Shown here in pieces: positions 6,899-15,683 of a stretch of 27,347 bases of DNA. Source of the stretch: CAWULT01 sp963923455 (lineage in GTDB: Bacteria; Acidobacteriota; Vicinamibacteria; Vicinamibacterales; UBA2999); NCBI GenBank assembly GCA_963923455.1, contig CAWULT010000060.1:1-27347 (forward strand), read 5' to 3'. Below the pieces are notes generated by a model. The model was not told the DNA's origin and made no database searches. It worked only from the letters and a program-made list of their open reading frames with translations. Each line of letters opens with the position of its first letter. The first letter of the stretch is position 1. The position numbers and the translations under genes are program-made.

Positions 6899-9800
6899 AT
6901 GAGATCCGCTCTCCGATTCTTGTTGCTCGGCGTCGTGACCACGCTGCTGGCGTCGACGATCGTCCAGGGGCAGGCCGGCGCCACGGCCCAGATCACTGGC
7001 ACCGTGAAAGATTCGAGTGGCGGCGTCCTGCCGGGCGTCGACGTCACGGTCACCCAGACGAACACCAACTTCACCCGGTCGGTCGTGACCGACGAGACGG
7101 GCAGCTACGTGCTGTCGAACCTGCCGATCGGCCCCTACCGCCTGCAGGCGACGCTCTCCGGGTTCCGCACCTTCGTGCAGACCGGCATCGTGCTGACGGT
7201 CAACGCCAATCCGACCATCGCGGTGGAGATGGCGCTCGGCGAACTGACCGAGACCGTGTCGGTCGAGGCTGCCGCGCCGCTCGTCGAGACGCGCAGCCCG
7301 AGCATCGGCACCGTCATCGACAACGAGAAGGTCGAGCAACTGCCGCTCAACGGCCGCAACCCTGTCGAGCTGATCCAGCTCGCCGGCGCCGCGGTGCCGC
7401 AGGGCTCGTCCTCCAGCCGCAGCATGCAGGGCGGCCAGGCGATCGCCGTGGCGGGGGGCCAGTCCTTCGGCGTCGCCTACCTGCTCGACGGCGCGATGCA
7501 CAACAACCCGTACGACAACCTGAACCTGCCGTTGCCGTTCCCCGACGCGATGCAGGAGTTCCGTGTCGAGACGAGCGCGCAGAACGCCCAGAACGGCTTC
7601 CACTCGGGGGCGTCGGTCAACATCGCGACCAAGTCGGGCACCAACGTGTTCCACGGTGACCTGTTCGAGTTCTTCCGGAACTACCGGTTCAACGCGACCA
7701 GCCCGTTCGCCGCGGTGAACCCGGCGACCGGCAAGCGCCGCAACGACGGCCTGAGCCGCAACCAGTTCGGCGGCACCTTCGGCGGACCGGTCAAGACCGA
7801 CAAGATGTTCTTCTTCGGCGCCTACCAGGGGACGAACACCGACCAGGCGCCCGCCGACCTGATCTCGTTCGTGCCGACGGCGGCCATGCTGGCCGGCGAC
7901 TTCACGACGATCGCCTCGGCGCAGTGCAACACGCGAGGCGCGGTGACGCTCGGCGCGCCCTTCGTCAACAACCGTCTCGATCCGTCCCAGCTGAGCCCGG
8001 CGGCCGTGCGCATCTCGCAGCGCCTGCCGCAGACGACCGACCCCTGCGGCCGCGTCACCTACACGCGCGCCATCAAGCCGCGCGAGCTGCAGGCGATCGG
8101 CAAGGTCGACTACCAGCTGTCGCAGAACCACTCGCTGTTCGGCCGGTACATGGCGACGACCTACCAGTACGAAGCGCCGTTCGCCAACACCGACAACATC
8201 CTGGTCACGACGCTCGGCGGCCGCGACAACCTGGCGCAGTCGCTCGCGATCGGCGACACGCGGGTGATCAGCAACACCACGGTCAACAACATCCGGTTCG
8301 CGTTCAACCGCACGTCGATCCACCGCACGCACGAGGACTTCTTCGGCGTCAACGACGTGGGCGTCAACACCTTCAGCTACCTCGACGACTACATGCTGCT
8401 GAACGTGACGGGCGCCTTCGCGCTCGGCGGCGGCACCGAGAACGAGGCCCGCTTCAAGACGAACAGCTACTCCATCGGCGACGACCTGACGATGGTGCGC
8501 GGCAATCACCAGTGGGGCTTCGGGGCGAACCTGGCCTTCTGGGATTCGCTGTCGAAGGCCAACGTGCGCTCGCCGGGGACGTTCTCGTTCGACGGCGGCG
8601 CCACCGGGCTGCCGATGGCCGACTTCCTCTCGGGCCGCCTGTTCACGTTCATCCAGTCGGCGCCGAACACGCTCGACATGACGCAGTGGTACTTCGGCCT
8701 CTACGCGCAGGACACGTGGAAGCTCGGGGCCAACGCCACGCTGAACTACGGCCTTCGCTGGGAACCGTGGTTCCCGCAGCAGCAGGTCAACGGCGCCATC
8801 TACAACTTCTCGCCCGACGGCTACCGCGCCGGCACGCGCAGCACGGTGTTCCCGGGCGCGCCGCCCGGGTTCACCTACCCTGGCGACAACGGCTTCAAGA
8901 ACGGCAAGGCGGGCATGGACAAGAACTGGCTCGCCTTCGCGCCGCGCGTCGGCTTCGCCTGGGATCCGACGGGTGAGGGCCGCCTGTCCGTGCGCGCCGG
9001 CTACTCGCTGGCCAACGAGTTCGTCAACGGCCAGTTCTACATCAACACCGCCAACGCTCCGCCGTGGGGCTCGGAAGTGCGTCTGACGCGGCCGCCGGGT
9101 GGCTTCGACAACCCGTTCGTCGGCAGCGGCGTGACCAACATTTTCCCGGTGACGTTCGACCAGAACGCCGCGTTCTCGCTGAACGGGCCGTACCTGGTGC
9201 CGCCCAACGACCTGACGAACACGCGGGTGCACAGCTGGAACGTGAGCTTCCAGCAGCAGCTCGGCGACAACACCGCCTACTCGGTGAGCTACATCGGCAA
9301 CCACACCCAGAACCTCTGGGACGTGGTGACCGGCAACCCGGGCATCATTCCCGGCGGCGGCTCGGCGACGGGGCCGTGCACCATCAACACCCTGACCGGG
9401 ACGCAGACGTTCGCCAACTGCTCGACGGCGTCGCTCGACGCGCGGCGTGAGCTGACGCAGGCGAACCCGGCCACGGGCCGTTACATCGGGTTCCTGGACT
9501 ACTTCACCGACACGGGCCGCCAGAACTACAATGGCGTGCTGCTGTCGGTGCAGCGGCGGTCCGCCAACGGCTTCAGCACGAGCGCCAACTACACACTGTC
9601 GAAGTGCCTGGGCAGCCCGACGCAGGGCGGCACCACGCCGAACGTCGCCAGCGGCTACATGACCCCCGTGTCGCTCATCAACCCGCCGGCGAACGGGCAG
9701 GAACTGCTCGAGCGCGACTACGGCTACTGCGACTCCGACCGCCGCCACATCTTCAACCTGACGGCGTCGATCGAGAGCCCGCGCTTCGAGAACGCCGCGC

Positions 9801-10249
9801 TGCGGGCGGTGGCGTCGAACTGGCGGCTCTCGGGCATCTTCCGGGCGGCCTCCGGCAGCCGGCTGACCGTGACGACGGGCACCGACCGCGCGCTGACCGG
9901 CAACCCCGGTCCCCAGCGCGCGAACGTGTCCGGAGAGCCGTACGGCGAGCGCTCGCTGAACAACTGGTTCAACACGGCCGCGTTCTCGCAGCCGGCGCTC
10001 GGCACGTTCGGCAACTCCGAGCGCAACGCCTACGAAGGGCCAGGCGTGCGCACGGTGGACCTGGCGCTCGTGCGCGCGTTCACGTTCGCCGGCACGCAGC
10101 GTATCGAGGCGCGCGCCGAGGCGTTCAACGCGTTCAACTGGTTCCGCTGGGGCAACCCGATCACCGCGCTCAACAACGCGAACTTCGGCCGGATCCTCTC
10201 GGCCGACGATCCGCGGATCATGCAGTTCGCCGTGAAGTACAGCTTCTAG
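6899..10249 (+). CDS. TonB-dependent receptor with N-terminal carboxypeptidase-regulatory-like domain
   Basis: A 1116-residue outer-membrane receptor of the large Acidobacteriota type. After the signal peptide (to about residue 24) comes a carboxypeptidase-regulatory-like domain (about 30-115: QITGTVKDSSGGVLPGVDVT, TDETGSYVLSNLPIGPYRL). A plug region follows with VEQLPLNGRNPVELIQLAG, YLLDGAMHNNPYDN and FRVETSAQNAQNGFHSG, and then a long beta-barrel ending in QFAVKYSF with the terminal Phe expected for barrel assembly. It should take up a ligand over the outer membrane with TonB/ExbBD, which are not encoded here. The ligand is unknown; the neighbourhood hints at an aromatic or lignin-derived compound. 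ATG 6899 fits a GGAGGAG site 14 bases upstream and the signal peptide. A strong hairpin follows the stop. Confidence 0.93.
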   Translation: MRSALRFLLLGVVTTLLASTIVQGQAGATAQITGTVKDSSGGVLPGVDVTVTQTNTNFTRSVVTDETGSYVLSNLPIGPYRLQATLSGFRTFVQTGIVLTVNANPTIAVEMALGELTETVSVEAAAPLVETRSPSIGTVIDNEKVEQLPLNGRNPVELIQLAGAAVPQGSSSSRSMQGGQAIAVAGGQSFGVAYLLDGAMHNNPYDNLNLPLPFPDAMQEFRVETSAQNAQNGFHSGASVNIATKSGTNVFHGDLFEFFRNYRFNATSPFAAVNPATGKRRNDGLSRNQFGGTFGGPVKTDKMFFFGAYQGTNTDQAPADLISFVPTAAMLAGDFTTIASAQCNTRGAVTLGAPFVNNRLDPSQLSPAAVRISQRLPQTTDPCGRVTYTRAIKPRELQAIGKVDYQLSQNHSLFGRYMATTYQYEAPFANTDNILVTTLGGRDNLAQSLAIGDTRVISNTTVNNIRFAFNRTSIHRTHEDFFGVNDVGVNTFSYLDDYMLLNVTGAFALGGGTENEARFKTNSYSIGDDLTMVRGNHQWGFGANLAFWDSLSKANVRSPGTFSFDGGATGLPMADFLSGRLFTFIQSAPNTLDMTQWYFGLYAQDTWKLGANATLNYGLRWEPWFPQQQVNGAIYNFSPDGYRAGTRSTVFPGAPPGFTYPGDNGFKNGKAGMDKNWLAFAPRVGFAWDPTGEGRLSVRAGYSLANEFVNGQFYINTANAPPWGSEVRLTRPPGGFDNPFVGSGVTNIFPVTFDQNAAFSLNGPYLVPPNDLTNTRVHSWNVSFQQQLGDNTAYSVSYIGNHTQNLWDVVTGNPGIIPGGGSATGPCTINTLTGTQTFANCSTASLDARRELTQANPATGRYIGFLDYFTDTGRQNYNGVLLSVQRRSANGFSTSANYTLSKCLGSPTQGGTTPNVASGYMTPVSLINPPANGQELLERDYGYCDSDRRHIFNLTASIESPRFENAALRAVASNWRLSGIFRAASGSRLTVTTGTDRALTGNPGPQRANVSGEPYGERSLNNWFNTAAFSQPALGTFGNSERNAYEGPGVRTVDLALVRAFTFAGTQRIEARAEAFNAFNWFRWGNPITALNNANFGRILSADDPRIMQFAVKYSF

Positions 10250-10266
10250 GCGGTCGTTTCGACGAG

Positions 10267-10300
10267 CGACGCCCACGGGCCGTGGGGCCCGTGGGCGTCG
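10267..10300. terminator. Strong hairpin between convergent receptor and symporter genes
   Basis: A perfect 15-base stem (10267-10281 with 10286-10300) closes a GTGG loop, 18 bases after the receptor stop and 70 bases from the stop of the minus-strand symporter gene. It lacks a T-tract but its position and symmetry fit a bidirectional terminator. Confidence 0.75.
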
Positions 10301-10370
10301 TCATGTACGGGGGGAAACGTCGGGGCGTGGGGCTTGGCGAAGCGCCGAGGGGCGCCCCGCCAGCGACCGG

Positions 10371-11756
10371 TCAGTGGGCGAGGGGCGCCTCCGGCGCGGG
10401 TGCGCCGGCCGTGCGCTTGCCGAGCGCGGGGTCCACGGCGAACCGCAGCGAGAACATCACCAGGGTCGAGATGGCGGCGGGCACCGCCGCGGCCCAGAAC
10501 AGCTGTTGCGGCCCCCACTGCTGGGCCAGCAGCACGCCGCCGACGTACGGGCCCACGATGGCGCCCATGCGTCCGATGCCGAGCGCCGCGCCGACACCTG
10601 TCGAGCGCATCTCCGTCGGGTAGTAGGTGGCCGCCAGCGTGTTCATGCCAGGCTGTCCGCCGACGACGCACCAGCCGGCGACGAAGACGATCACCGCCAG
10701 CAGCGCCAGCGAGATGCCGGGTTGCCCGATGAAGGCGATGCTGACGGTCGCGACCGCGAACGTCGCCGTCAGCATCGGGATGAACCCGCCTCTGGCGATG
10801 AGCCAGGCCAGGCCGTAGGTGCCGATCGTGCCGCCGACCTGCAGTCCGGTGCCGACGAGCACGGCCGTCTGGGTGGAGTAGCCCATGCCGGTGACGACGG
10901 TGGGCAGCCAGTTCGACAGTGAGTACAGGTTCAGCAGGTTCATGAAGTTCACCACCCACAGCAGCAGGGTGACGGTGGCGCGGCCGTCGCGGAACAGGTG
11001 CAGGATGGGAATGCCGCCGCGGCTCTCTTCGTTGGCGACGATGCGCGTGGAGGCGTCGACCTTCAGGCTCGGGTCGAGTTCCCGGAGCCAGCGTCCGAGC
11101 TGGGCGGCGCCCGACTTGCGGACGGCCAGGAACTGCAGCGACTCTGGCAGGCCCCAGATCATGAAGAGGCCGATCAGCAGCGGCACCGTGCCGCCGAAGA
11201 AGAACACCGAGCGCCAGCCGAAGGCCGGAATCAGCCAGGCCGCCACGAAGCCGCCGATGGCAGCCCCGGCGGTGAAGCCGACCGTGATGCCCATGGTCAG
11301 CGTGACGCGGCTCTTCTTGGGGCTGAACTCGCCGACGAGCGCCGTCGCGTTGGGAATGATGCACCCGAGACCCAGGCCCGAGATGAGGCGCAGGAGGAGC
11401 AGCTGGCGCACGTCCTGCGCGAAGCCCGTGGCGATCGTCAGGGCCGCGAAGAAGAGCGTGGCGCCGATGAGCACGGGCCGCCGGCCGATCTTGTCGGCGA
11501 GCATGCTGAAGACCAGCGACCCGATCAGCACCCCGACGTTCGCCGCGGCGAAGACCGGGCCCAGGACGGGGCCTGGCAGGCCCCACTCGGCCAGCACGGC
11601 GGGCGCCGTGTAGCCCATGGCCTGGACGTCGAAGCCGTCCATGATCAGGCACAGCATGCTGAGGGTGAAGACCCGGATCTGCAGGGGACCGATTCTGGCG
11701 TTCTCGAGCAGCTCCGTCAGATTGACCGACGAAGCCGAGGGGGTTGGCGTATGCAT
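10371..11756 (-). CDS. MFS aromatic acid:H+ symporter (AAHS family)
   Basis: A 461-residue, 12-helix transporter. The first helix carries LIMDGFDVQAMGYTAPAV, with the DGFD motif (Asp40-Asp43) typical of the aromatic acid:H+ symporter family (PcaK, BenK, MhbT, GenK). The loop 2-3 motif DKIGRRPVLIG and ALVGEFSPKKSRVT after helix 4 also match, as does YPTEMRSTGVG near helix 11. It should import an aromatic carboxylate with protons over the inner membrane. Gentisate or a hydroxybenzoate is a reasonable guess, given the dioxygenase at 1388 and the maleate enzymes at 14821-16433. ATG 11756 has an AGGAAA site upstream; the longer upstream frame crosses the divergent gene. It is transcribed away from cassette A. 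Confidence 0.88.
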   Translation of the reverse strand: MHTPTPSASSVNLTELLENARIGPLQIRVFTLSMLCLIMDGFDVQAMGYTAPAVLAEWGLPGPVLGPVFAAANVGVLIGSLVFSMLADKIGRRPVLIGATLFFAALTIATGFAQDVRQLLLLRLISGLGLGCIIPNATALVGEFSPKKSRVTLTMGITVGFTAGAAIGGFVAAWLIPAFGWRSVFFFGGTVPLLIGLFMIWGLPESLQFLAVRKSGAAQLGRWLRELDPSLKVDASTRIVANEESRGGIPILHLFRDGRATVTLLLWVVNFMNLLNLYSLSNWLPTVVTGMGYSTQTAVLVGTGLQVGGTIGTYGLAWLIARGGFIPMLTATFAVATVSIAFIGQPGISLALLAVIVFVAGWCVVGGQPGMNTLAATYYPTEMRSTGVGAALGIGRMGAIVGPYVGGVLLAQQWGPQQLFWAAAVPAAISTLVMFSLRFAVDPALGKRTAGAPAPEAPLAH

Positions 11757-11798
11757 TTCGGTTTCCTGGACGAAGTAAGCGGTGGTTGGCCGGGGCGC

Positions 11799-11804
11799 AG
11801 TATA
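11799..11804 (-). promoter_or_regulatory. Possible -10 element of the symporter gene
   Basis: TATACT on the minus strand, 42 bases before the symporter start, in the 127-base divergent region shared with cassette A. No clear -35 at 16-19 bases. Confidence 0.35.
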
Positions 11805-11821
11805 TCCGCCACGGGGGCTGG

Positions 11822-11852
11822 TTGGTCTCCCGGCTGCCGATTCGGGTATCCT
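11822..11852 (+). promoter_or_regulatory. Possible promoter of the cassette A operon
   Basis: TTGGTC (11822-11827) and TATCCT (11847-11852) are 19 bases apart, followed by an AGGAG ribosome site at 11869-11873 ahead of the start at 11884. The spacing is long and the hexamers are imperfect. Confidence 0.3.
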
Positions 11853-11883
11853 TCCCAATTGCGTTGACAGGAGTGAGGGCTTG

Positions 11884-12810
11884 ATGAGCACGACCCTTCG
11901 AAATTCCGCGGCCGCCCTGGCCTGCCTCGTCGTGATGGCGGGAGGGCCCGCGTACGGCCAGGTCGACCTGTCCGGTGAGTGGGCGCCCGTCCGGGCCGAG
12001 GACAACACGGGCAACACGGAGCTGGGCGACTGGGTGGGTATCCCGATGAGCGACGCGTCCCGGCTGCGGTCGAGTGCCTGGGATGCCTCCATCCAGACGT
12101 TGCCCGAGTGGCAGTGTCGGCCGCACGGCAGCGCCTACATCTCGCGCGGTCCGTCGCAGCTCCGGATCTGGCGCGAGGCCGATCCGGTGTCCCGGGACAC
12201 GGCGGCCTGGCACCTCGAATGGCTCCGATCGGTCGACCGGCCCGTCTACATGGACGGCAGGCCGCACCCCTCCCCGAACGCGGCCCACACGTGGGCCGGC
12301 TTCTCGACCGGTGAGTGGATCGGCGACATCCTCCGGATCCGTGTGACGCACCTGAAGGAGGAGTACCTCAAGCGCAACGGCGTCTGGCACAGCGACAAGA
12401 TCGAGCTGACCCAGTACCTGATCCGCCGTGGCAACTACCTCACCTACGTGGTGGTGGCCTACGACCCCGTGTACCTGACGGAACCGCTGATTCGCAGCAC
12501 CGAGTACCAGCTGGCGCCGAACCAGCAGATTCCGCCGTACCCGTGCACCGTCGTCACCGAAGTGGACCGGCCGAAGGGCGTCGTGCCGCACTACCTGCCG
12601 GGCTCGAACAACGACATCACGTGGTTCTCGCGCCGCTACGGCATCCCGATGGACGTGATCAACGCCGGTGCCGCCAGCATGTATCCCGAGATCCGGGCGA
12701 AGATCCCCCGCTCGATGGGCGGCTTCGCGGCGGATCCGCCGCCGGCCCCACCGGCCCGGCCCGCCGCGCAACCGGCACGTCCGGCCGGCCGAACGGGAGG
12801 TCCACGATGA
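11884..12810 (+). CDS. Cassette A exported protein 1 (308 aa, unknown function)
   Basis: Signal peptide to about residue 26 (GGPAYGQ) and then VDLSGEWAP. I know no named family. It is a full-length paralogue of the product of 17636: both are 308 residues and share the identical stretch WDASIQTLPEWQCRPH (66-81 here), plus RSVDRPVYMDGRPHP, HTWAGFSTGEW and DPVYLTEPLIRSTEY. Cys78 and Cys221 (IPPYPC) are conserved in both and may form a disulfide. The segment THLKEEYLKRNG (155-166) to about 205 is related to part of exported protein 2 of each cassette. The C-terminal tail (from about 284) is Pro/Ala-rich. ATG 11884 fits an AGGAG site; its stop overlaps the next start as ATGA. Confidence 0.8.
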   Translation: MSTTLRNSAAALACLVVMAGGPAYGQVDLSGEWAPVRAEDNTGNTELGDWVGIPMSDASRLRSSAWDASIQTLPEWQCRPHGSAYISRGPSQLRIWREADPVSRDTAAWHLEWLRSVDRPVYMDGRPHPSPNAAHTWAGFSTGEWIGDILRIRVTHLKEEYLKRNGVWHSDKIELTQYLIRRGNYLTYVVVAYDPVYLTEPLIRSTEYQLAPNQQIPPYPCTVVTEVDRPKGVVPHYLPGSNNDITWFSRRYGIPMDVINAGAASMYPEIRAKIPRSMGGFAADPPPAPPARPAAQPARPAGRTGGPR

Positions 12811-13961
12811 CGCGCGCGGCATCCGTCGTTCGATGGGCCTGCCAGGTGGCCTCGTTTGGCGCCGCGGTTCTGCTCGCCGCGCCGGCCGCGCTGGCGCAGG
12901 AGCCCAACGTCCAGCCGACGCGGTTCTCGCGCGCGCCGATGATTCAGCCGCCCCCGGCCGGCGAGATCGAGGTGCTCCCGATCCGCGACAACGTCTACGT
13001 CCTGTTCGGCGCCGGGGGCAACATCACGGCCTCGGTCGGGCCCGATGGTGTGCTGCTGGTGGGCGCGGGCGCGCCGTCGATGACCGACAAGGTGCTGGCC
13101 GCCGTCGCGCGCCTGCAGCGTGAGTGGGTAGCCAGCAATCCGCCGAAGGCGCTCGGCTGGGGCGCCGAGACGCGCTCGTCGGTGGCCGACCGTCACGTCA
13201 CGGCGCCCGTGAAGCCGATTCGCTACATCGTCAACCCCAACGCCGATGCGGACTTCGTCGGGGGCAACGAGAAGCTCCGCAACGCCGGGCGGACCTACAC
13301 CGGCGGCAACGTCGCCGGCGACATCCGTGACTCGGGCGAGGGGGCGGCGATCCTGGCGCACGAGAACGTGCAGATCCGCTTGAGCCGCGGCGCCGCGAAC
13401 CTGCCGGCCGATGCGCTGCCCACGGACACGTACTTCGTCGAGTACTACAAGCTCAGCCACTACTTCAACGGCGAAGGCGTGCAGTTGATCCATGTGCCGA
13501 AGGCGCACAGCGACGGCGACTCCATCGTCCACTTCCGCGGGGCCGACGTCATCGCCCTGGGTGGGCTCATGGAGGCCGAGGGCTACCCGGAGATCGACGT
13601 CGAGCGCGGCGGTTCGATCAACGGGGTGATCGACGGCCTCAACCGCGTGCTGGACATGGCCGTCCCGGAGTTCCGGCTCGAGGGCGGCACGATGATGGTG
13701 CCCGGCCGTGGCCGCATCGTCGACTCGGGCGACGTGGCCTACTACCGAGACATGCTGACGATCATCCGTGACCGCGTGCTCGACATGGTCAAGAAGGAGC
13801 GCACGCTCGAAGAGGTCAAGGCGGCCAAGCTGACCGCGGACTACGACCCCGAGTACGCTCCGGCGCCCGGCGCGGCGGATCGTTTCGTCGAAGCGGTCTA
13901 CAAGAGCCTGGGCGGCGGCAAGCCGGCTGCGGTGCCGGCCCGACGGCCCGCGCGGAGGTAG
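12807..13961 (+). CDS. Cassette A metallo-beta-lactamase-fold protein lacking most metal ligands (probable pseudoenzyme)
   Basis: A 384-residue exported protein (signal peptide ending PAALAQ, about residue 31) with the MBL fold order seen in its paralogue at 18559. The key residues differ: the HxHxDH loop is NPNADADF (143-150), retaining only Asp149; the early strand Asp is Gly86; the bridging Asp is Gly253 (ALGGLM); and the last His is Arg301 (VPGRGR). His234 (KAHSDGD) is kept. The rest, including GGNVAGDI, GEGAAILAHENVQ, LSHYFNGEGVQLIHV and DVAYYRDM, is conserved, and there is no frameshift or stop. It should therefore be folded and exported but unable to bind two zinc ions in the usual way. 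Binding, scaffold or regulatory roles are guesses. It overlaps the gene before by ATGA. Confidence 0.85.
   Translation: MTRAASVVRWACQVASFGAAVLLAAPAALAQEPNVQPTRFSRAPMIQPPPAGEIEVLPIRDNVYVLFGAGGNITASVGPDGVLLVGAGAPSMTDKVLAAVARLQREWVASNPPKALGWGAETRSSVADRHVTAPVKPIRYIVNPNADADFVGGNEKLRNAGRTYTGGNVAGDIRDSGEGAAILAHENVQIRLSRGAANLPADALPTDTYFVEYYKLSHYFNGEGVQLIHVPKAHSDGDSIVHFRGADVIALGGLMEAEGYPEIDVERGGSINGVIDGLNRVLDMAVPEFRLEGGTMMVPGRGRIVDSGDVAYYRDMLTIIRDRVLDMVKKERTLEEVKAAKLTADYDPEYAPAPGAADRFVEAVYKSLGGGKPAAVPARRPARR
13954..13959 (+). promoter_or_regulatory. Ribosome binding site fixing a GTG start
   Basis: GGAGGT lies six bases before GTG 13966 and overlaps the stop of the MBL-fold gene. It supports GTG as the start of cassette A exported protein 2, which has no suitable ATG before its signal peptide. 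Confidence 0.65.
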
Positions 13962-13965
13962 TGCG

Positions 13966-14751
13966 GTGAAGTCCATCTCGATTTCCTTCTCGTGCGTGGT
14001 GGCGTCGCTGGGGCTGGCGCTGGCGTCGCTGATGCCCTTCTCGCCTGCCCTGGAAGCGCAGGGGCGCGGTGGTGCTGGCGGCGGCGGGGGCACGGCGCGC
14101 GCCGCGGCGCCTATCGACCTCACCGGCCAGTGGGTGTCGGTCGTCGCCGACGACTGGCGCTGGCGGATGGTGGTGCCGCCCAAGGGCGACGTCCTCTACC
14201 TGCCGGTCAACGATGCCGGACGCCAGATGGCCGCGCAGTGGGACCCGGCGAAGGACGCGGCGGCGGGCGAGGCCTGCCGCGCCTATGGCGCCGGCGGCAT
14301 CATGCACATGCCGACGCGCCTCCGGATCTCGTGGGACGGCGACAACACCCTGAAGCTCGAGACCGACACGGGCACGCAGACGCGCTTGTTCCAGTTCGGC
14401 AACCCCCAGTCGCCGGCTGGGGAGCCGACGTGGCAGGGTTTCTCGACCGCGGCGTGGGAACTCCCCGGCGGCGGGCGCGGCGGGCGCGGTGGTGCCCGGC
14501 CTGGTGCGTCACTGCGGGTCACGACGAGCCGGATGCGGCTCGGCTACTACCGGCGCAACGGCGTGCCCTACGGCACGAATGCGCGGATGACCGAGTGGTT
14601 CACCGTGCTGGCCGAACCGGACGGGAATCAGTACCTCGTGGTGACCAAGATCCTCGAGGACCCGCAGTACATGAACGCGCCGTACGTGCGGAGCACCCAG
14701 TTCAAACGGGAGAACGGCACGGCAGGCTGGAATCCGACGCCCTGTTCGTAG
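13966..14751 (+). CDS. Cassette A exported protein 2 (261 aa, unknown function)
   Basis: Starts at GTG 13966 with a signal peptide (FSCVVASLGLALASLMPF, then SPALEAQ) and a Gly-rich linker (33-43). The N-terminal domain has APIDLTGQWVSVVADDWRWR, MVVPPKGD, WDPAKDAAAGEACRAYGAGG and TDTGTQTRLFQF. A Gly/Arg-rich loop (168-177) leads to the C-terminal segment LRVTTSRMRLGYYRRNGVPY, RMTEWF, DPQYMNAPYVRSTQF and a final PTPCS. It is a paralogue of the product of 19683 over its whole mature length. The C-terminal segment also resembles exported protein 1 of each cassette. Cys104 and Cys260 are shared with the paralogue. Function unknown; it lies 69 bases before the FAH-fold gene and is probably cotranscribed with it. 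Confidence 0.8.
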   Translation: MKSISISFSCVVASLGLALASLMPFSPALEAQGRGGAGGGGGTARAAAPIDLTGQWVSVVADDWRWRMVVPPKGDVLYLPVNDAGRQMAAQWDPAKDAAAGEACRAYGAGGIMHMPTRLRISWDGDNTLKLETDTGTQTRLFQFGNPQSPAGEPTWQGFSTAAWELPGGGRGGRGGARPGASLRVTTSRMRLGYYRRNGVPYGTNARMTEWFTVLAEPDGNQYLVVTKILEDPQYMNAPYVRSTQFKRENGTAGWNPTPCS

Positions 14752-14820
14752 TGGTGGCCAAAGCGCCTGGGCGGCCTGTCGGGCGCGCCGGGGCGATGTC
14801 GAGTCTGGTGGGGGAACGCA

Positions 14821-15681
14821 ATGCGGTTGTGTCGGTTCGGTGAAGGGCGGCTCGGGCTCGTGGAAGGCGCAACGGTGCGCGACGTGACGGCGGCACTCGA
14901 CGTGCTGCCCCAGCAGCGCTATCCGCTGCCGCGCTACGACCTCATGATCGCGAACCTGCCGGCGGTGACGGCGCGCGTGCGCGAACTGGCGCCGGCGGCG
15001 CCGGTGCTGCCGCTCGAAGGCCTGACGCTGCTCAGCCCGGTTGCCAACCCCGGCAAGCTGATCGCGGCGCCGGTGAACTACCAGAAGCACCTCGACGAGG
15101 TGCGCGGCGACGCGAACCTGCACCACAACCAGACGGGCCACACGCTGACCATCCAGAGCGCGGGCGTGTTCCTGAAGGCCACCAGTTCGCTCGTCGGCCC
15201 GGGCGAGGGCGTGGCCATTCGCATGGCCGACAGGCGGACCGACCACGAGGTGGAGCTGGCGTTCGTGATCGGCAAGACGGGCAGCCGCATTCCGCGGGCG
15301 GAGGCGATGCAGTACGTGGCCGGCTACGCGATCGGGCTCGACATCACGATCCGCGGCACCGAGGACCGCAGCTTCCGGAAGTCGGCCGACAGCTACAGCG
15401 TGCTCGGCCCGTGGCTGGTCACGGCCGACGAGATCCCCGACCCGGGCGCGCTCGACCTCGACATCAGCGTCAACGGCCAGCAGCGGCAGAAGTCCAACAC
15501 GAAGTACCTGATCCTCGGCGTCCCCGAGCTCGTCGAACTGGCCTCGTCGGTCTACACCCTCCACCCGGGCGACGTGATCTACACGGGCACGCCCGAGGGT
15601 GTCAGCCCGATCGAACCCGGCGACCGGATCGTCGCCCACATCCAGTCCATCGGCACGATGGCGGTCACGGTCAGAGCCTAG
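14821..15681 (+). CDS. Fumarylacetoacetase-fold hydrolase, likely maleylpyruvate/fumarylpyruvate hydrolase
   Basis: A 286-residue cytosolic enzyme with the FAH C-terminal domain. APVNYQKHLDE (His90), DHEVELAFVIG (Glu143, Glu145), GLDIT (Asp174) and KSADSYSVLGPWLV match the metal-binding and active-site elements of the family, and the end has LHPGDVIYTGTPEGVSPIEPGD. FAH-fold enzymes hydrolyse C-C bonds of acylpyruvates. With a gentisate dioxygenase-like gene in the window and a maleate isomerase two bases downstream, hydrolysis of maleylpyruvate to maleate and pyruvate is the most economical prediction. Related oxaloacetate decarboxylase or 2-keto-3-deoxy-sugar acid activities cannot be excluded. 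ATG 14821 follows GGGGGAAC at a normal distance. Confidence 0.85.
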   Translation: MRLCRFGEGRLGLVEGATVRDVTAALDVLPQQRYPLPRYDLMIANLPAVTARVRELAPAAPVLPLEGLTLLSPVANPGKLIAAPVNYQKHLDEVRGDANLHHNQTGHTLTIQSAGVFLKATSSLVGPGEGVAIRMADRRTDHEVELAFVIGKTGSRIPRAEAMQYVAGYAIGLDITIRGTEDRSFRKSADSYSVLGPWLVTADEIPDPGALDLDISVNGQQRQKSNTKYLILGVPELVELASSVYTLHPGDVIYTGTPEGVSPIEPGDRIVAHIQSIGTMAVTVRA

Positions 15682-15683
15682 CC

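Noticed and set aside
5539..7074. Upstream extension of the 438-aa protein frame over the SMP-30-like gene
   Set aside because: The part before the ATG at 5538 is antisense-like and overlaps the well supported SMP-30 frame; the signal peptide and ribosome site fix the start at 5538.
6830..10276. A very long open frame on the minus strand opposite the TonB-dependent receptor
   Set aside because: Its translation is Arg/Val/Glu/His-rich with no domain pattern. It is a GC-rich shadow of the receptor gene.
12807..13961. Calling the cassette A MBL gene a pseudogene
   Set aside because: The frame is complete, exported, coupled to both neighbours and conserved outside the metal site. A pseudoenzyme fits better than a decaying gene.
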